The position numbers and the translations under genes were made by a program. The notes under the pieces are model-generated. The model had not been told where the DNA came from and ran no database searches. It saw nothing but the letters and a program-made list of their open reading frames with translations. 64,000 nucleotides of DNA from an uncultured Eubacterium sp. (lineage in GTDB: Bacteria > Bacillota > Clostridia > Lachnospirales > Lachnospiraceae). Position 1 is the first letter of the stretch, and every line of letters begins with the position of its first letter. This document shows positions 1 to 8,356 of this stretch, one piece after another. Where the stretch lies: positions 1-64,000 of the forward strand of contig CAJUTR010000001.1 of the NCBI GenBank assembly GCA_910589665.1, written 5' to 3'.

Positions 1-34
1 GTAACAAAAAGAACCCCGTATTTATGCGGGTTCT

Positions 35-51
35 GGCGTTTCGCAAACGCC
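35..51. other. Perfect hairpin upstream of integrase
   Basis: A 7-bp perfect inverted repeat (GGCGTTT-cgc-AAACGCC) follows a weaker GAACCC/GGGTTC hairpin at about 11-33. No strong T-run follows, so it is not a clear terminator. It may be a regulatory structure, or the end of an upstream transcription unit of the mobile element, just ahead of the integrase ribosome binding site at about 71-76. Confidence 0.4.
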
Positions 52-87
52 TAATTAGGGCTTCTTTGTTGAAAGGAGTTACGAAAT

Positions 88-1218
88 ATGGGAAAAGACT
101 TAAAAGGGAAGGAGCTAGGCGTTGGAATAACCCAACAGAAAAATGGGTTATATTCGGCAAGGTTTGTAGATAAATTTGGTAAACGCAGACAGAAGCGGTT
201 CAAAAAATTGCAGGAATGCAGACAGTGGATTGCAGATGCAACCTATGTAGATGAGCATAGTAACATTTTGCAGGCAACGGATATTATGGTGGACGCATGG
301 TTTGATTATTGGATTGATATCAAGAAAAAGACGGTAAGACCTAACACGGTTAGAAATTATACGGAACGATACAATCGGAATATTAAGAAGATCATTGGAA
401 AAATGCTGTTGTCGGAAGTAAAACCTCTGCACTGTCAAAAGATATTTAGTGATATGGCTGATGAAGATTATCGGACAAGCACGATCTATCAGACAAGAAT
501 TGCTCTATTCAATATGTTAGAGTTTGCCAAAGAAAATGATGTGATCCGCTATAATCCATGCAAGAAGTCGGTGAAGAGTGACATGGGTAAACCTTCGCAG
601 AAAAAGGAGGCACTGACGGTAGACATACAGAAAGTGTTTTTGGAGTATGCGAGCGGTCAAAGTTATGAGTATCAGTATCGTTTTATTCTGCAGACCGGGT
701 TACGGACTGGTGAATTGGTTGCTTTGAAATGGGAAGATATAGATTTCCAGAACAAGACACTGAAGATTCAGCGGTCTATGGAGTACAGATATTCGGTAGG
801 CGAGTGGAGAATTGGAGAACCCAAAAGCAAATCGGGCTATAGGACGATTCCACTGACAGATGAGGCTATCGACATATTGAAACGCCAGAAAGAAAAGAAT
901 AAGAAAATCAAAATAATTTCAATGGAATGGAGCGAATTTGTGTTTTTATGCAGAAAAGGTACGCCAATCAAGAACAGTACATATGATACGGCTCTGTTTA
1001 AGATTTGCGATAAGGCACAGATTCCGAGGTTTTCCATGCATGTATTGCGCCACACATTTGCGACCAGATGTATCGAAGGCGGCATGAAACCAAAAACGCT
1101 GCAGATTATTCTGGGACATTCCAATATTGGAATTACTATGAATCTATATGTTCACACTACCGAGGAGGAAAAGTTAAAAGAAATCGAATTGGTAGCGGAT
1201 GCCCTTAATGTTGTATAA
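88..1218 (+). CDS. Tyrosine recombinase / phage-type integrase
   Basis: Site-specific recombinase of the lambda-integrase family (376 aa) that would catalyse integration and excision of a mobile element. The order is an N-terminal arm-binding domain (about 1-60), a SAM-like core-binding domain (about 65-165) and a C-terminal catalytic domain (about 175-376). Catalytic residues are visible: Arg in TGLRTGELVALKWEDID, the HVLRHTFATR box, His in LGHSNIGITM, and the Tyr nucleophile in NLYVHTT just after it. An AAAGGAG ribosome site precedes the ATG by about 10 bases. It lies at the left edge and reads toward the housekeeping gene ychF, so the rest of its element probably lies left of the window. 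Two copies of an 11-bp direct repeat follow its stop codon directly. The family is certain; the element type (phage or ICE) cannot be decided here. Confidence 0.92.
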   Translation: MGKDLKGKELGVGITQQKNGLYSARFVDKFGKRRQKRFKKLQECRQWIADATYVDEHSNILQATDIMVDAWFDYWIDIKKKTVRPNTVRNYTERYNRNIKKIIGKMLLSEVKPLHCQKIFSDMADEDYRTSTIYQTRIALFNMLEFAKENDVIRYNPCKKSVKSDMGKPSQKKEALTVDIQKVFLEYASGQSYEYQYRFILQTGLRTGELVALKWEDIDFQNKTLKIQRSMEYRYSVGEWRIGEPKSKSGYRTIPLTDEAIDILKRQKEKNKKIKIISMEWSEFVFLCRKGTPIKNSTYDTALFKICDKAQIPRFSMHVLRHTFATRCIEGGMKPKTLQIILGHSNIGITMNLYVHTTEEEKLKEIELVADALNVV

Positions 1219-1241
1219 AAATGGTGCACTAAATGGTGCAC
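1219..1241. repeat. 11-bp direct repeat, candidate attachment region
   Basis: AAATGGTGCAC occurs at 1219-1229 and again at 1231-1241, beginning on the base after the integrase stop codon. Short direct repeats beside an integrase gene are typical of integrase arm sites or of the att core at an element boundary. The other end is not in the window, so the role is inferred. Confidence 0.45.
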
Positions 1242-1304
1242 CTAGCAGTAAGGGTATGTCAGAAAAGCCATAAAATAAAGGAATTTTAGGAGGAATATAG
1301 AAAA

Positions 1305-2402
1305 ATGAAACTAGGAATCGTAGGACTTCCAAACGTAGGAAAAAGCACACTTTTCAACTCATTAACAAAAGCCGGAGCAGAATCGGCAAACTATCCATTC
1401 TGCACGATCGACCCCAATGTCGGCGTCGTCCCTGTTCCAGATGAACGTCTTGAGGTACTCGGTGAGATGCACCATTCGGCAAAGATCGTGCCGGCGGCGA
1501 TCGAATTCGTGGACATCGCCGGACTGGTGAAAGGGGCTTCAAAAGGCGAAGGACTGGGAAATCAGTTTTTATCCAATATCCGCGAGGTGGACGCGATCGT
1601 ACACGTTGTGAGATGTTTCGAGGATAGCAATATCGTTCACGTTGACGGAAATGTAGATCCGCTTCGCGACATCGAAACGATCAATCTCGAACTGATCTTT
1701 TCCGACATCGAGATATTGGAGCGGCGTATCGGGAAAAGCGTGAAGGCGGCGAGAGCAGATAAAAAACTAGCGGGTGAGGTGGACATGCTCAATCGTCTGA
1801 AAGACTTTTTGGAAGAGGGGCATTTGGCTAAAAACTTTGAATGTGAGAATGAAGATGAGGAAACTTGGTTTGGCGAATACAATCTGCTGACGGCGAAGCC
1901 GGTCATTTATGCGGCAAATGTGGCGGAAGATGATCTGGCAGACGACGGGGATTCCAATGCGCAGGTGGCGCAGGTGCGGGAGTTTGCGAAAGAAGAGAGA
2001 TCCGAGGTGTTTGTCATCTGCGCGCAGATCGAGCAGGAAATCGCGGAATTGGATGAGGACGAGAAGAGGATGTTTTTGGAGGATCTGGGTCTTTCCGAGT
2101 CCGGACTTGAAAAACTCATACGGGCCAGTTATCGGATCCTGGGGCTGATCAGTTATTTGACGAGCGGCGAGCAGGAAACGAAGGCGTGGACGATCACAAA
2201 AGGGACAAAGGCGCCGCAGGCAGCAGGCAAGATCCATACGGATTTTGAGAGGGGATTTATCCGGGCAGAAGTGGTCAGCTATGAGAACCTCGTGGAAAAT
2301 GGCGGATATAATGGAGCGAGGGAAAAAGGACTCGTGCGTTCGGAAGGAAAAGATTATGTCGTGCAGGATGGCGATGTTGTGCTGTTCCGGTTCAATGTGT
2401 AA
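1305..2402 (+). CDS. ychF: Redox-regulated ATPase YchF (Obg-family)
   Basis: P-loop NTPase of the Obg-HflX group that binds ribosomes; it preferentially uses ATP and modulates stress responses and translation. The 365-aa length is normal for the family. The G1 loop GLPNVGKST lies at residues 7-15, the switch region with DIAGLVKGASKGEGLGN near 70-86, an NVAEDDL nucleotide-binding region near 205, and a C-terminal TGS-like domain in the last ~85 residues. An AGGAGG ribosome site sits about 10 bases before the ATG. lgt follows after 21 bp, suggesting cotranscription. The gene is conserved and single-copy in most bacteria, so it anchors the chromosomal side of the integrase boundary. Confidence 0.96.
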   Translation: MKLGIVGLPNVGKSTLFNSLTKAGAESANYPFCTIDPNVGVVPVPDERLEVLGEMHHSAKIVPAAIEFVDIAGLVKGASKGEGLGNQFLSNIREVDAIVHVVRCFEDSNIVHVDGNVDPLRDIETINLELIFSDIEILERRIGKSVKAARADKKLAGEVDMLNRLKDFLEEGHLAKNFECENEDEETWFGEYNLLTAKPVIYAANVAEDDLADDGDSNAQVAQVREFAKEERSEVFVICAQIEQEIAELDEDEKRMFLEDLGLSESGLEKLIRASYRILGLISYLTSGEQETKAWTITKGTKAPQAAGKIHTDFERGFIRAEVVSYENLVENGGYNGAREKGLVRSEGKDYVVQDGDVVLFRFNV

Positions 2403-2423
2403 AAACAGAAAGGGAGGATCAAG

Positions 2424-3365
2424 ATGCAGACAGCAGACATTGCATTTCCCAATATAGGAATTTATATATCAGAATTGCCGAAAGGATTTACGATCGGAGG
2501 ATTTACGATCGCTTGTTACGGTATTATCATGGCGCTCAGTATGATGGCGGGACTTTGGATCGTATGCGTCCAGGCGAAGAGGACGGGGCAGAAGACAGAG
2601 ACGTATCTTGATTTTGCTCTCTATGCGATCGTGTTTTCGTTGATCGGGGCCAGGCTTTATTATGTCGCTTTTAGCTGGGATTCTTATAAAAATGATCTTT
2701 GGCAGATCTTTAATACGCGGGGCGGCGGTATGGCGCTGTATGGAAGTGTCATTGCGGCGATCATTACGGCGGTCCTGTATTGCAAAATAAAGCATCAGGA
2801 TTTCTTTTTGCTGGCGGATACGTCGGTGGCAGGACTGGTGCTAGGGCAGATCATCGGCCGGTACGGGAATTTTTTTAACAGGGAAGCCTTTGGGGAATAT
2901 ACGGATAATTTCTTTGCCATGCGCCTCCGGGTAGATCAGGTGAATCCGTCTAATATCACGGATATGATGAAAGAGCATATGCAGACGGCAGACGGGGTCA
3001 GCTACATACAGGTGCATCCGACCTTTTTGTATGAATCGCTTTGGAATGTGATCGTATTGGTGCTCATATTAGTACTGACAAAGAAAAAGAAGGTGAATGG
3101 GGAAATCTTTATCCTCTATATGGTAGGGTATGCGCTTGGGCGTGTGTGGATCGAGGGACTGCGGACAGATCAGCTTCAGATCGGGACGACGGGCATCGCC
3201 GTTTCGCAGGTTTTGGCAGGAGCGATCGCTGCCGTTGGCATCGCGGCGTGGATCATCGTTCGAATACGCCTGAGAAGGGCAGATCATGGACAAATAAACT
3301 CGGAAAAAACAGGAGCTGGCAAGGAAAAACCGGAACAAGATCCCTCGAAAACGAAGGAGATTTAG
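2424..3365 (+). CDS. lgt: Prolipoprotein diacylglyceryl transferase
   Basis: Membrane enzyme that transfers diacylglycerol from phosphatidylglycerol to the lipobox cysteine of prolipoproteins, the first step of lipoprotein maturation. The 313-aa protein has about seven hydrophobic segments and the Lgt signature GRYGNFFNREAFG (about residues 148-160), which contains the essential Arg/Asn. A highly charged cytoplasmic C-terminal tail of about 30 residues follows the last membrane helix. GGGAGG precedes the ATG. It lies 21 bp after ychF and 84 bp before the ThiF-type gene. Confidence 0.95.
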   Translation: MQTADIAFPNIGIYISELPKGFTIGGFTIACYGIIMALSMMAGLWIVCVQAKRTGQKTETYLDFALYAIVFSLIGARLYYVAFSWDSYKNDLWQIFNTRGGGMALYGSVIAAIITAVLYCKIKHQDFFLLADTSVAGLVLGQIIGRYGNFFNREAFGEYTDNFFAMRLRVDQVNPSNITDMMKEHMQTADGVSYIQVHPTFLYESLWNVIVLVLILVLTKKKKVNGEIFILYMVGYALGRVWIEGLRTDQLQIGTTGIAVSQVLAGAIAAVGIAAWIIVRIRLRRADHGQINSEKTGAGKEKPEQDPSKTKEI

Positions 3366-3449
3366 GATTGGCGAGAAAAACAGGAGAAGCAGGACGTAGT
3401 TTGATGTGCAGAATGCAGCACAGAGATCCGTATATCATTCAGGAGTGTT

Positions 3450-4205
3450 ATGAGAGAAGAATTTTCAAGAAGTGCCTTACTTTTAGGTGAAAAGGCAGTA
3501 GAAATGCTCAGTCAGAAAACCGTTGCGGTGTTTGGTGTCGGCGGTGTGGGGGGATTTGTGGTCGAGGCGCTGGCGAGGAGCGGGGTGGGTGCATTGCACC
3601 TAGTGGATCATGATACGGTCAGCCTTTCCAATATCAATCGGCAGGTCGCTGCTCTCCATTCCACCGTGGGAAAACAAAAAACGGAGGTGTTGAAGGAGCG
3701 GGTACTTGACATAAACCCTCGGGTAGCTGTGTATGTCCACGATTGCTTTTTTCTACCAGAGAATGCAGACGAATTTGATTTTTCTTCTTATGATTATGTA
3801 GTAGATGCGGTGGACACAGTGACAGCAAAACTGGAACTTGTCATGCGGGCGCAGACTGCAGGAGTACCGGTCATTAGCTCTATGGGGGCGGGGAATAAAC
3901 TGGATCCGACAGCGTTTGAGGTATCGGATATTTTTCAGACATCCGTGTGCCCGCTTGCGCGGGTCATGCGTCGGGAATTGAAAAAACGCGGCGTAGACCA
4001 ATTAAAAGTAGTATATTCGAAAGAAAAGCCGGTAAAGGCGGCAGAGGGAGAAATCCATAATATGGACGGTTGTGTAAAAAAAAGCAGTGTTTTAGAAAGG
4101 AGGAGCGGCAGCGTGCCAGGGAGCGTGGCTTTTGTTCCATCGGTTGCTGGGTTGATCCTGGCGGGGGAAGTGATCCGGGATTTATGCAATGAGATTAAGG
4201 CCTGA
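3450..4205 (+). CDS. tcdA: ThiF/TcdA-family tRNA t6A dehydratase
   Basis: E1-like adenylating enzyme (251 aa) of the TcdA/CsdL group, which converts N6-threonylcarbamoyladenosine in tRNA to its cyclic form. The ATP-binding glycine motif FGVGGVGGFVVEALARSGVG is at about 28-47, followed by the D-N-R-Q region (DHDTVSLSNINRQVAALH) typical of this group. A VDAVDTVTAKLEL segment follows near 123. The gene is preceded by AGGAG, and by 84 bases with no recognisable gene between it and lgt. A strong terminator lies about 125 bases downstream, so it ends this transcription unit. Assignment to TcdA rather than ThiF or HesA rests on length and on the absence of thiamine genes nearby. Confidence 0.85.
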   Translation: MREEFSRSALLLGEKAVEMLSQKTVAVFGVGGVGGFVVEALARSGVGALHLVDHDTVSLSNINRQVAALHSTVGKQKTEVLKERVLDINPRVAVYVHDCFFLPENADEFDFSSYDYVVDAVDTVTAKLELVMRAQTAGVPVISSMGAGNKLDPTAFEVSDIFQTSVCPLARVMRRELKKRGVDQLKVVYSKEKPVKAAEGEIHNMDGCVKKSSVLERRSGSVPGSVAFVPSVAGLILAGEVIRDLCNEIKA

Positions 4206-4330
4206 ACCTAGAGGACTAACCTGAATGTAAGCCATTCCTGCAAGTTGTTTAAAAACTGGCGGAGGCATCTAAGAAGATTTTTTACGATAAACCAATAAAA
4301 AAATATAAAGAAAAGAATTAAAAAAGTATA

Positions 4331-4370
4331 AACACCATATCTAGTGCTGGATGTGGTGTTTCTTTTATCT
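4331..4370 (+). terminator. Rho-independent terminator after tcdA
   Basis: AACACCATATC (from 4331) pairs imperfectly with GGATGTGGTGTT (to 4360) and is followed by TTTCTTTTATC. It separates the ychF-lgt-tcdA group from the mraZ promoter. Confidence 0.75.
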
Positions 4371-4450
4371 TCAGGCTACATGTGGTGTCTAAAAAAATAT
4401 TTTTTTGTCGTAAAAACGTTCGTTTGGGTCAAAAGTATGGCAAAAAAAGC

Positions 4451-4479
4451 TTGCTTTTATCCCTAAAGTGGAGTAAAAT
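4451..4479 (+). promoter_or_regulatory. Predicted sigma-A promoter of the mraZ/dcw operon
   Basis: TTGCTT (4451-4456), a 17-base spacer, and TAAAAT (4474-4479) match the vegetative consensus well. The predicted start site is near 4486. The first MraZ-type box (4465-4473) overlaps the spacer, and the other four lie immediately downstream in the leader. Confidence 0.65.
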
Positions 4480-4525
4480 CTAATTAAAAGTGGAGCAAAG
4501 TGGAGTGAAGTGGAACAAAGTGGAA
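4465..4525 (+). promoter_or_regulatory. Five MraZ-type operator boxes, four phased at 10 bp
   Basis: AAAGTGGAG occurs at 4465-4473, 4487-4495 and 4497-4505. Near-copies GAAGTGGAA (4507-4515) and AAAGTGGAA (4517-4525) follow. The last four start exactly 10 bp apart, one helical turn. MraZ is known to bind tandem repeats of this kind (TGGGN in E. coli; AAAGTG-type in Mycoplasma) upstream of its own gene. This is therefore very probably the autoregulatory MraZ operator for the division operon. Confidence 0.85.
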
Positions 4526-4539
4526 GTTGGTGAAATCGT

Positions 4540-4968
4540 ATGTTCATGGGTACCTATGATCACAGCATAGATACAAAAGGAAGGGTGATCGTCCCAGCAA
4601 AGTTCCGAGAAGCTTTGGGGGATTCTTTTGTCGTGACGCTTGGCCTGGACGGATGCTTGTTTGTGTACCCGAACGACGAATGGGAAGATTTCGTCAACCA
4701 GTTAAAAGAGCTTCCGGGAAGTAAGGAAGCCCGTAAATTACAGAGATACTTCATGGCAGGAGCTGCACCCTGCGATGTGGACAAGCAGGGACGGGTACTG
4801 ATTCCGTCGAATCTGCGGGAAAAGGCGGGCCTGGAAAAGGACATCGTCTTTGTGGGCGTGATGAGTAAGATTGAGATTTGGAGCAGACAGCGATGGGATG
4901 AAAACGATGACTTTGACAATGTGGACGACATCGCGGAACACATGTCGGAACTCGGCCTGTCATACTGA
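4540..4968 (+). CDS. mraZ: Transcriptional regulator MraZ
   Basis: AbrB-like DNA-binding protein (142 aa, normal length) with two tandem SpoVT/AbrB folds. It is the first gene of the dcw cluster and usually represses its own operon. Visible motifs are GTYDHSIDTKGRVIVPAKFR (about 4-23) and its second copy around DVDKQGRVLIPSNLRE (about 79-94), the two DxKGR/DxQGR half-sites. The ATG at 4540 lacks a strong Shine-Dalgarno and is preceded by the phased operator boxes; a second in-frame ATG lies at 4546. rsmH follows after 54 bp. Confidence 0.96.
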   Translation: MFMGTYDHSIDTKGRVIVPAKFREALGDSFVVTLGLDGCLFVYPNDEWEDFVNQLKELPGSKEARKLQRYFMAGAAPCDVDKQGRVLIPSNLREKAGLEKDIVFVGVMSKIEIWSRQRWDENDDFDNVDDIAEHMSELGLSY

Positions 4969-5022
4969 GACGTTGTGACAGTATCGTTTTCAGGTTTGGG
5001 AACATAGAAATTGTGAGGCGGA

Positions 5023-5973
5023 ATGAGAGAGAAAATGGAATTTAATCATGTATCAGTACTTTTAAATGAGTGCATGGAAGGTCTTTGCATCCGGCCTGAC
5101 GGCATCTATGTGGATGGAACGCTGGGCGGTGCGGGACATGGGTACAACATATGCCGCAGGCTTTCCGAAGCGGGGAGGTTTATCGGTATTGATCAGGATG
5201 CTGCCGCGATCAGGGTTTCTATGGAACGGCTGAGTGAATTCGGGGATAAAGCTGTCATTGTAAAAAGTAATTATGTACATATGAAACAGGTTTTGGGTGA
5301 TATGGGGATCGATCAGGTAGACGGGATCCTGCTTGATCTGGGCGTGTCCTCGTATCAGCTGGACACGCCGGAGAGAGGTTTTTCATATCAGGTGGATGCG
5401 CCGCTCGATATGAGGATGGATCAGGACCGGGTTATGACGGCAAAAGATATTGTCAATACGTACGAAGAGGAACGTCTTTACGAACTGATCAAATGGTACG
5501 GCGAGGAGCGTTATGCGAGGAACATCGCACGCCGTATCGTACAGAAACGACAGGAAACAGAAATCCGGACGACGGGAGAACTGGTGGAGATCATCCGGGA
5601 TTCCATGCCGGCAAAAGCGAAAAACGGAAAAGGGCATCCGGCGAAACGAACCTTTCAGGCAATCCGCATTGAACTGAACCAGGAACTTTCCGTGCTGGAA
5701 GAATCGCTGGAAGATATGGTGTCTTTGTTAAGCGATGGCGGCCGGCTCTGCATCATAACGTTTCATTCACTGGAAGACCGGATCGTAAAAAATTTCTTCC
5801 GTAAAAAGGAACATCCATGTACGTGTCCGCCGGACTTTCCGGTATGCGTATGCGGGAAAATGCCCGAGGGGAAAGTCATCACAAGAAAGCCGATCCTTCC
5901 GGGAATAAACGAACAGTCTGAAAACAAACGTTCCAAAAGTGCGAAGTTACGCATTTTCGAAAAGAAGTGCTAA
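5023..5973 (+). CDS. rsmH: 16S rRNA (cytosine-1402-N4) methyltransferase RsmH
   Basis: SAM-dependent methyltransferase (MraW) acting on C1402 of 16S rRNA in the small subunit. The 316-aa protein has the SAM-binding loop GTLGGAGHGYN (about 32-42), the LLDLGVSSYQLD motif (about 103-114) and the family C-terminal motif ending near KSAKLRIFEKK. GAGGCGG lies almost against the ATG at 5023. An alternative start at 5035 gives MEFNHVSVLLNE, which is the usual family N-terminus, so the true start may be 5035. It sits in its usual place between mraZ and ftsL. Confidence 0.95.
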   Translation: MREKMEFNHVSVLLNECMEGLCIRPDGIYVDGTLGGAGHGYNICRRLSEAGRFIGIDQDAAAIRVSMERLSEFGDKAVIVKSNYVHMKQVLGDMGIDQVDGILLDLGVSSYQLDTPERGFSYQVDAPLDMRMDQDRVMTAKDIVNTYEEERLYELIKWYGEERYARNIARRIVQKRQETEIRTTGELVEIIRDSMPAKAKNGKGHPAKRTFQAIRIELNQELSVLEESLEDMVSLLSDGGRLCIITFHSLEDRIVKNFFRKKEHPCTCPPDFPVCVCGKMPEGKVITRKPILPGINEQSENKRSKSAKLRIFEKKC

Positions 5974-6041
5974 AAGGATATAGGAAAGAAGACGAAAGGG
6001 AATAGTTGTGCAAACGGATCTGCACAGGAATGGAGATTTCT

Positions 6042-6485
6042 ATGGTAAAAGAGACAAGGTCAACGTCATACATATACGGGAATGCGGCGCGGAAACTGCA
6101 GGCAGAACCGGCGAGACGGATCGAACGGGAGCCGTCGGGCACTCCGCACAAAAGACCGAAACCGCATGTGAAACGGAGAGTGGACAAAGTTTCCGTCATG
6201 TTCATTGTCATCACATTTGCCATAGCGCTTACGGTGTGTTATAGTTATTTACGGCTGCAATTCCAAAGTACCTATATGAGCAAGCGGGTAGCGGCGCTCG
6301 AGAGTGAAGTATTGGAGATGGAGACCGAAAACTCAAATGAATGGCAGGCGCTGGAGGAAAATGTGGATTTGAACGAGATTTATAAAAAGGCGACGAAAGA
6401 ACTGGGGATGAGAAGCGCAAAAAGCGATCAGATCTTTACATATGAGAGTAAGAAGAGTACACAGGTACGGCTTCATAATCAATAG
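6042..6485 (+). CDS. ftsL: Septum formation initiator / FtsL-like protein
   Basis: Small bitopic division protein (147 aa): a basic cytoplasmic part, one membrane helix (about residues 53-72) and an extracellular coiled coil (about 75-120) that should pair with a DivIC/FtsB-type partner and FtsQ. Sequence conservation of FtsL is low, so position between rsmH and the class B PBP is the main evidence. I chose the ATG at 6042 because GGAG (6032-6035) is correctly spaced; an in-frame ATG at 6030 and a TTG at 6006 are less likely. pbpB follows after 17 bp. Confidence 0.8.
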   Translation: MVKETRSTSYIYGNAARKLQAEPARRIEREPSGTPHKRPKPHVKRRVDKVSVMFIVITFAIALTVCYSYLRLQFQSTYMSKRVAALESEVLEMETENSNEWQALEENVDLNEIYKKATKELGMRSAKSDQIFTYESKKSTQVRLHNQ

Positions 6486-6502
6486 GAAAAGAGGAATTTG
6501 AA

Positions 6503-8320
6503 ATGGAAGTCCGCAGGAGAGTACGGGTACCGAGAAAAAGAAGAAGAAAGCGATTTACAAGAGGGATGACAAAGACCCTCTTTCTCTTTTTGGTCTTTGT
6601 TTTACTGCTGTTTGTAGCAATGGTCCTGAGAATCTATACGCTGAACCGGGATCACGGGGATGTGTACAAAAAACAGGTGTTTGCCCAGCAGTCGTATACA
6701 AACAAGGTGCTGAAATACCGCCGGGGGGCGATCAAAGACCGAAACGAGACGATTTTAGCTCAGAGTGTCAGAAGGTTCCAACTGGTACTGGAGCCGAGGA
6801 CGATACTGGCAAAAGAGGATGTACATAAAGAAACAGTAACGCAGCTCGTACAGTATTTTCAGGCAAACGCACCCGAAATCGAACAGATCCTTACGGATAA
6901 CCCAAAGTCGATGTTCCAATATGTCGAAGGGTACAGGGAACTGACGAAAGAGCAGGTTTCCGGATTCCAGAAATTGATGAAAGAGAATAAGGATGTACAG
7001 GGAGTGTGGTTTGAAGAAACGTTTCAGAGAATCTATCCGCTTGATTCGATCGCCTCAAACATCGTGGGGTTTACGTCATCTGAAAATGAGGGAACGTATG
7101 GGATCGAAGGAACGTATAACGAACAGTTAAATGGAAGGACCGGAAGGGAATACGGGTATTTTGATGCCAATATGAATTTCCAGAGGACGGTGAAAAAGGC
7201 GTCGAATGGCAACAGTGTCGTTCTTACGATTGATGCCAATGTACAGAGGGTGATTGAAAAACTGATAAAACAATACAATAAGGATGTGGGAACGAAGAAT
7301 ATCGCAGTCATGGTGATGAACCCGAACAATGGGGAAATTTTAGCTATGGCGTCCCAAAATTCGTACGATCTGAACAACCCGAGAGATCTGTCTTCCATGT
7401 ACACGCAGGAGGAGATCGAAGGGATGGACGAGACGACAGCGACGCAGAATCTGATGGCGATGTGGTCGAACTTCTGTATTGCGTTTGCCTATGAACCGGG
7501 ATCGACGTTTAAGCCGTTTACGGTGGCTGCGGCGCTTGATGAGGGCCAGGCAAAAGATTCGGACTATTATGAGTGTCCGGGCATGATGAATATCGCGGGT
7601 ACGGACATCCGCTGTTCTGTGCGTTCCGGGCACGGGAACATTTCCCTGCAGAAGGGGGTCATGGAATCGTGTAACTGTGTGATGATGCAGATCAGTTCGA
7701 AGCTGGGGCGGGATCAGTTCAGCAAATACAATCACATTTTCGGGTTCGGTCAAAAGACGGGGATCGACCTGCCGGGAGAAGCAACCGGACAGATCCATGC
7801 GAGAGAGGATCTGAATCCGGTCGAGCTTGCCACCAGCAGTTTTGGTCAGACACAGTCAGTCACGATGATCCAGATGGCTGCCGGTTTTTCTTCTCTAGTT
7901 AATGGAGGGGATTATTATCAGCCCCATCTGGTAAAGGAAGTACAAAATGAGAACGGAGCCGTTGTCGAAAGCGTTACGCCGGTTGTCGTAAAAAAGACCG
8001 TGTCAGAAAATACGAGCCGCCTGCTGAGGAAATATCTGCTCGCTACGGTAGAGGAGGGAACAGCGGGCCCTGCAAAGGTCAAAGGATACAGTATCGGAGG
8101 AAAAACGGGGACGGCGCAGAAGCGGCCGGTCGAAGAAAAAAATTACATTCTGTCATTTATCGGATGTGTTCCGGCTGAGGATCCGCAGGCGGTTATTTAT
8201 GTCATCATTGATGAGCCAAATGTGGAAGAACAGGCGCACAGCACGTATGCGACAGAATTTTCTTCAAAAATCATGAAGAAGATATTGCCATTTCTCGGTA
8301 TATACCCGGAAACAAACTAA
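6503..8320 (+). CDS. Class B penicillin-binding protein (FtsI/PbpB type)
   Basis: Division transpeptidase that cross-links septal peptidoglycan (605 aa). It has a very basic cytoplasmic start, one membrane helix at about 25-45, a PBP dimerisation domain (about 70-230) and a transpeptidase domain (about 255-590). The three active-site motifs are visible: SxxK in YEPGSTFKPF, SxN in ESCNCVM, and KTG in GGKTGTAQK. There is no PASTA domain at the C-terminus, unlike B. subtilis SpoVD. AGAGGAA precedes the ATG. A second class B PBP follows 36 bp later, so one may serve vegetative division and the other sporulation or cortex synthesis; which is which cannot be decided from sequence alone. Confidence 0.93.
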   Translation: MEVRRRVRVPRKRRRKRFTRGMTKTLFLFLVFVLLLFVAMVLRIYTLNRDHGDVYKKQVFAQQSYTNKVLKYRRGAIKDRNETILAQSVRRFQLVLEPRTILAKEDVHKETVTQLVQYFQANAPEIEQILTDNPKSMFQYVEGYRELTKEQVSGFQKLMKENKDVQGVWFEETFQRIYPLDSIASNIVGFTSSENEGTYGIEGTYNEQLNGRTGREYGYFDANMNFQRTVKKASNGNSVVLTIDANVQRVIEKLIKQYNKDVGTKNIAVMVMNPNNGEILAMASQNSYDLNNPRDLSSMYTQEEIEGMDETTATQNLMAMWSNFCIAFAYEPGSTFKPFTVAAALDEGQAKDSDYYECPGMMNIAGTDIRCSVRSGHGNISLQKGVMESCNCVMMQISSKLGRDQFSKYNHIFGFGQKTGIDLPGEATGQIHAREDLNPVELATSSFGQTQSVTMIQMAAGFSSLVNGGDYYQPHLVKEVQNENGAVVESVTPVVVKKTVSENTSRLLRKYLLATVEEGTAGPAKVKGYSIGGKTGTAQKRPVEEKNYILSFIGCVPAEDPQAVIYVIIDEPNVEEQAHSTYATEFSSKIMKKILPFLGIYPETN

Positions 8321-8356
8321 TACATTAGTAGAGATATGAGTTTCTGGGGTGACATT

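Noticed and set aside
3041..3490. 149-codon frame overlapping the end of lgt
   Set aside because: It overlaps lgt and tcdA in another frame and shows no domain or ribosome site.
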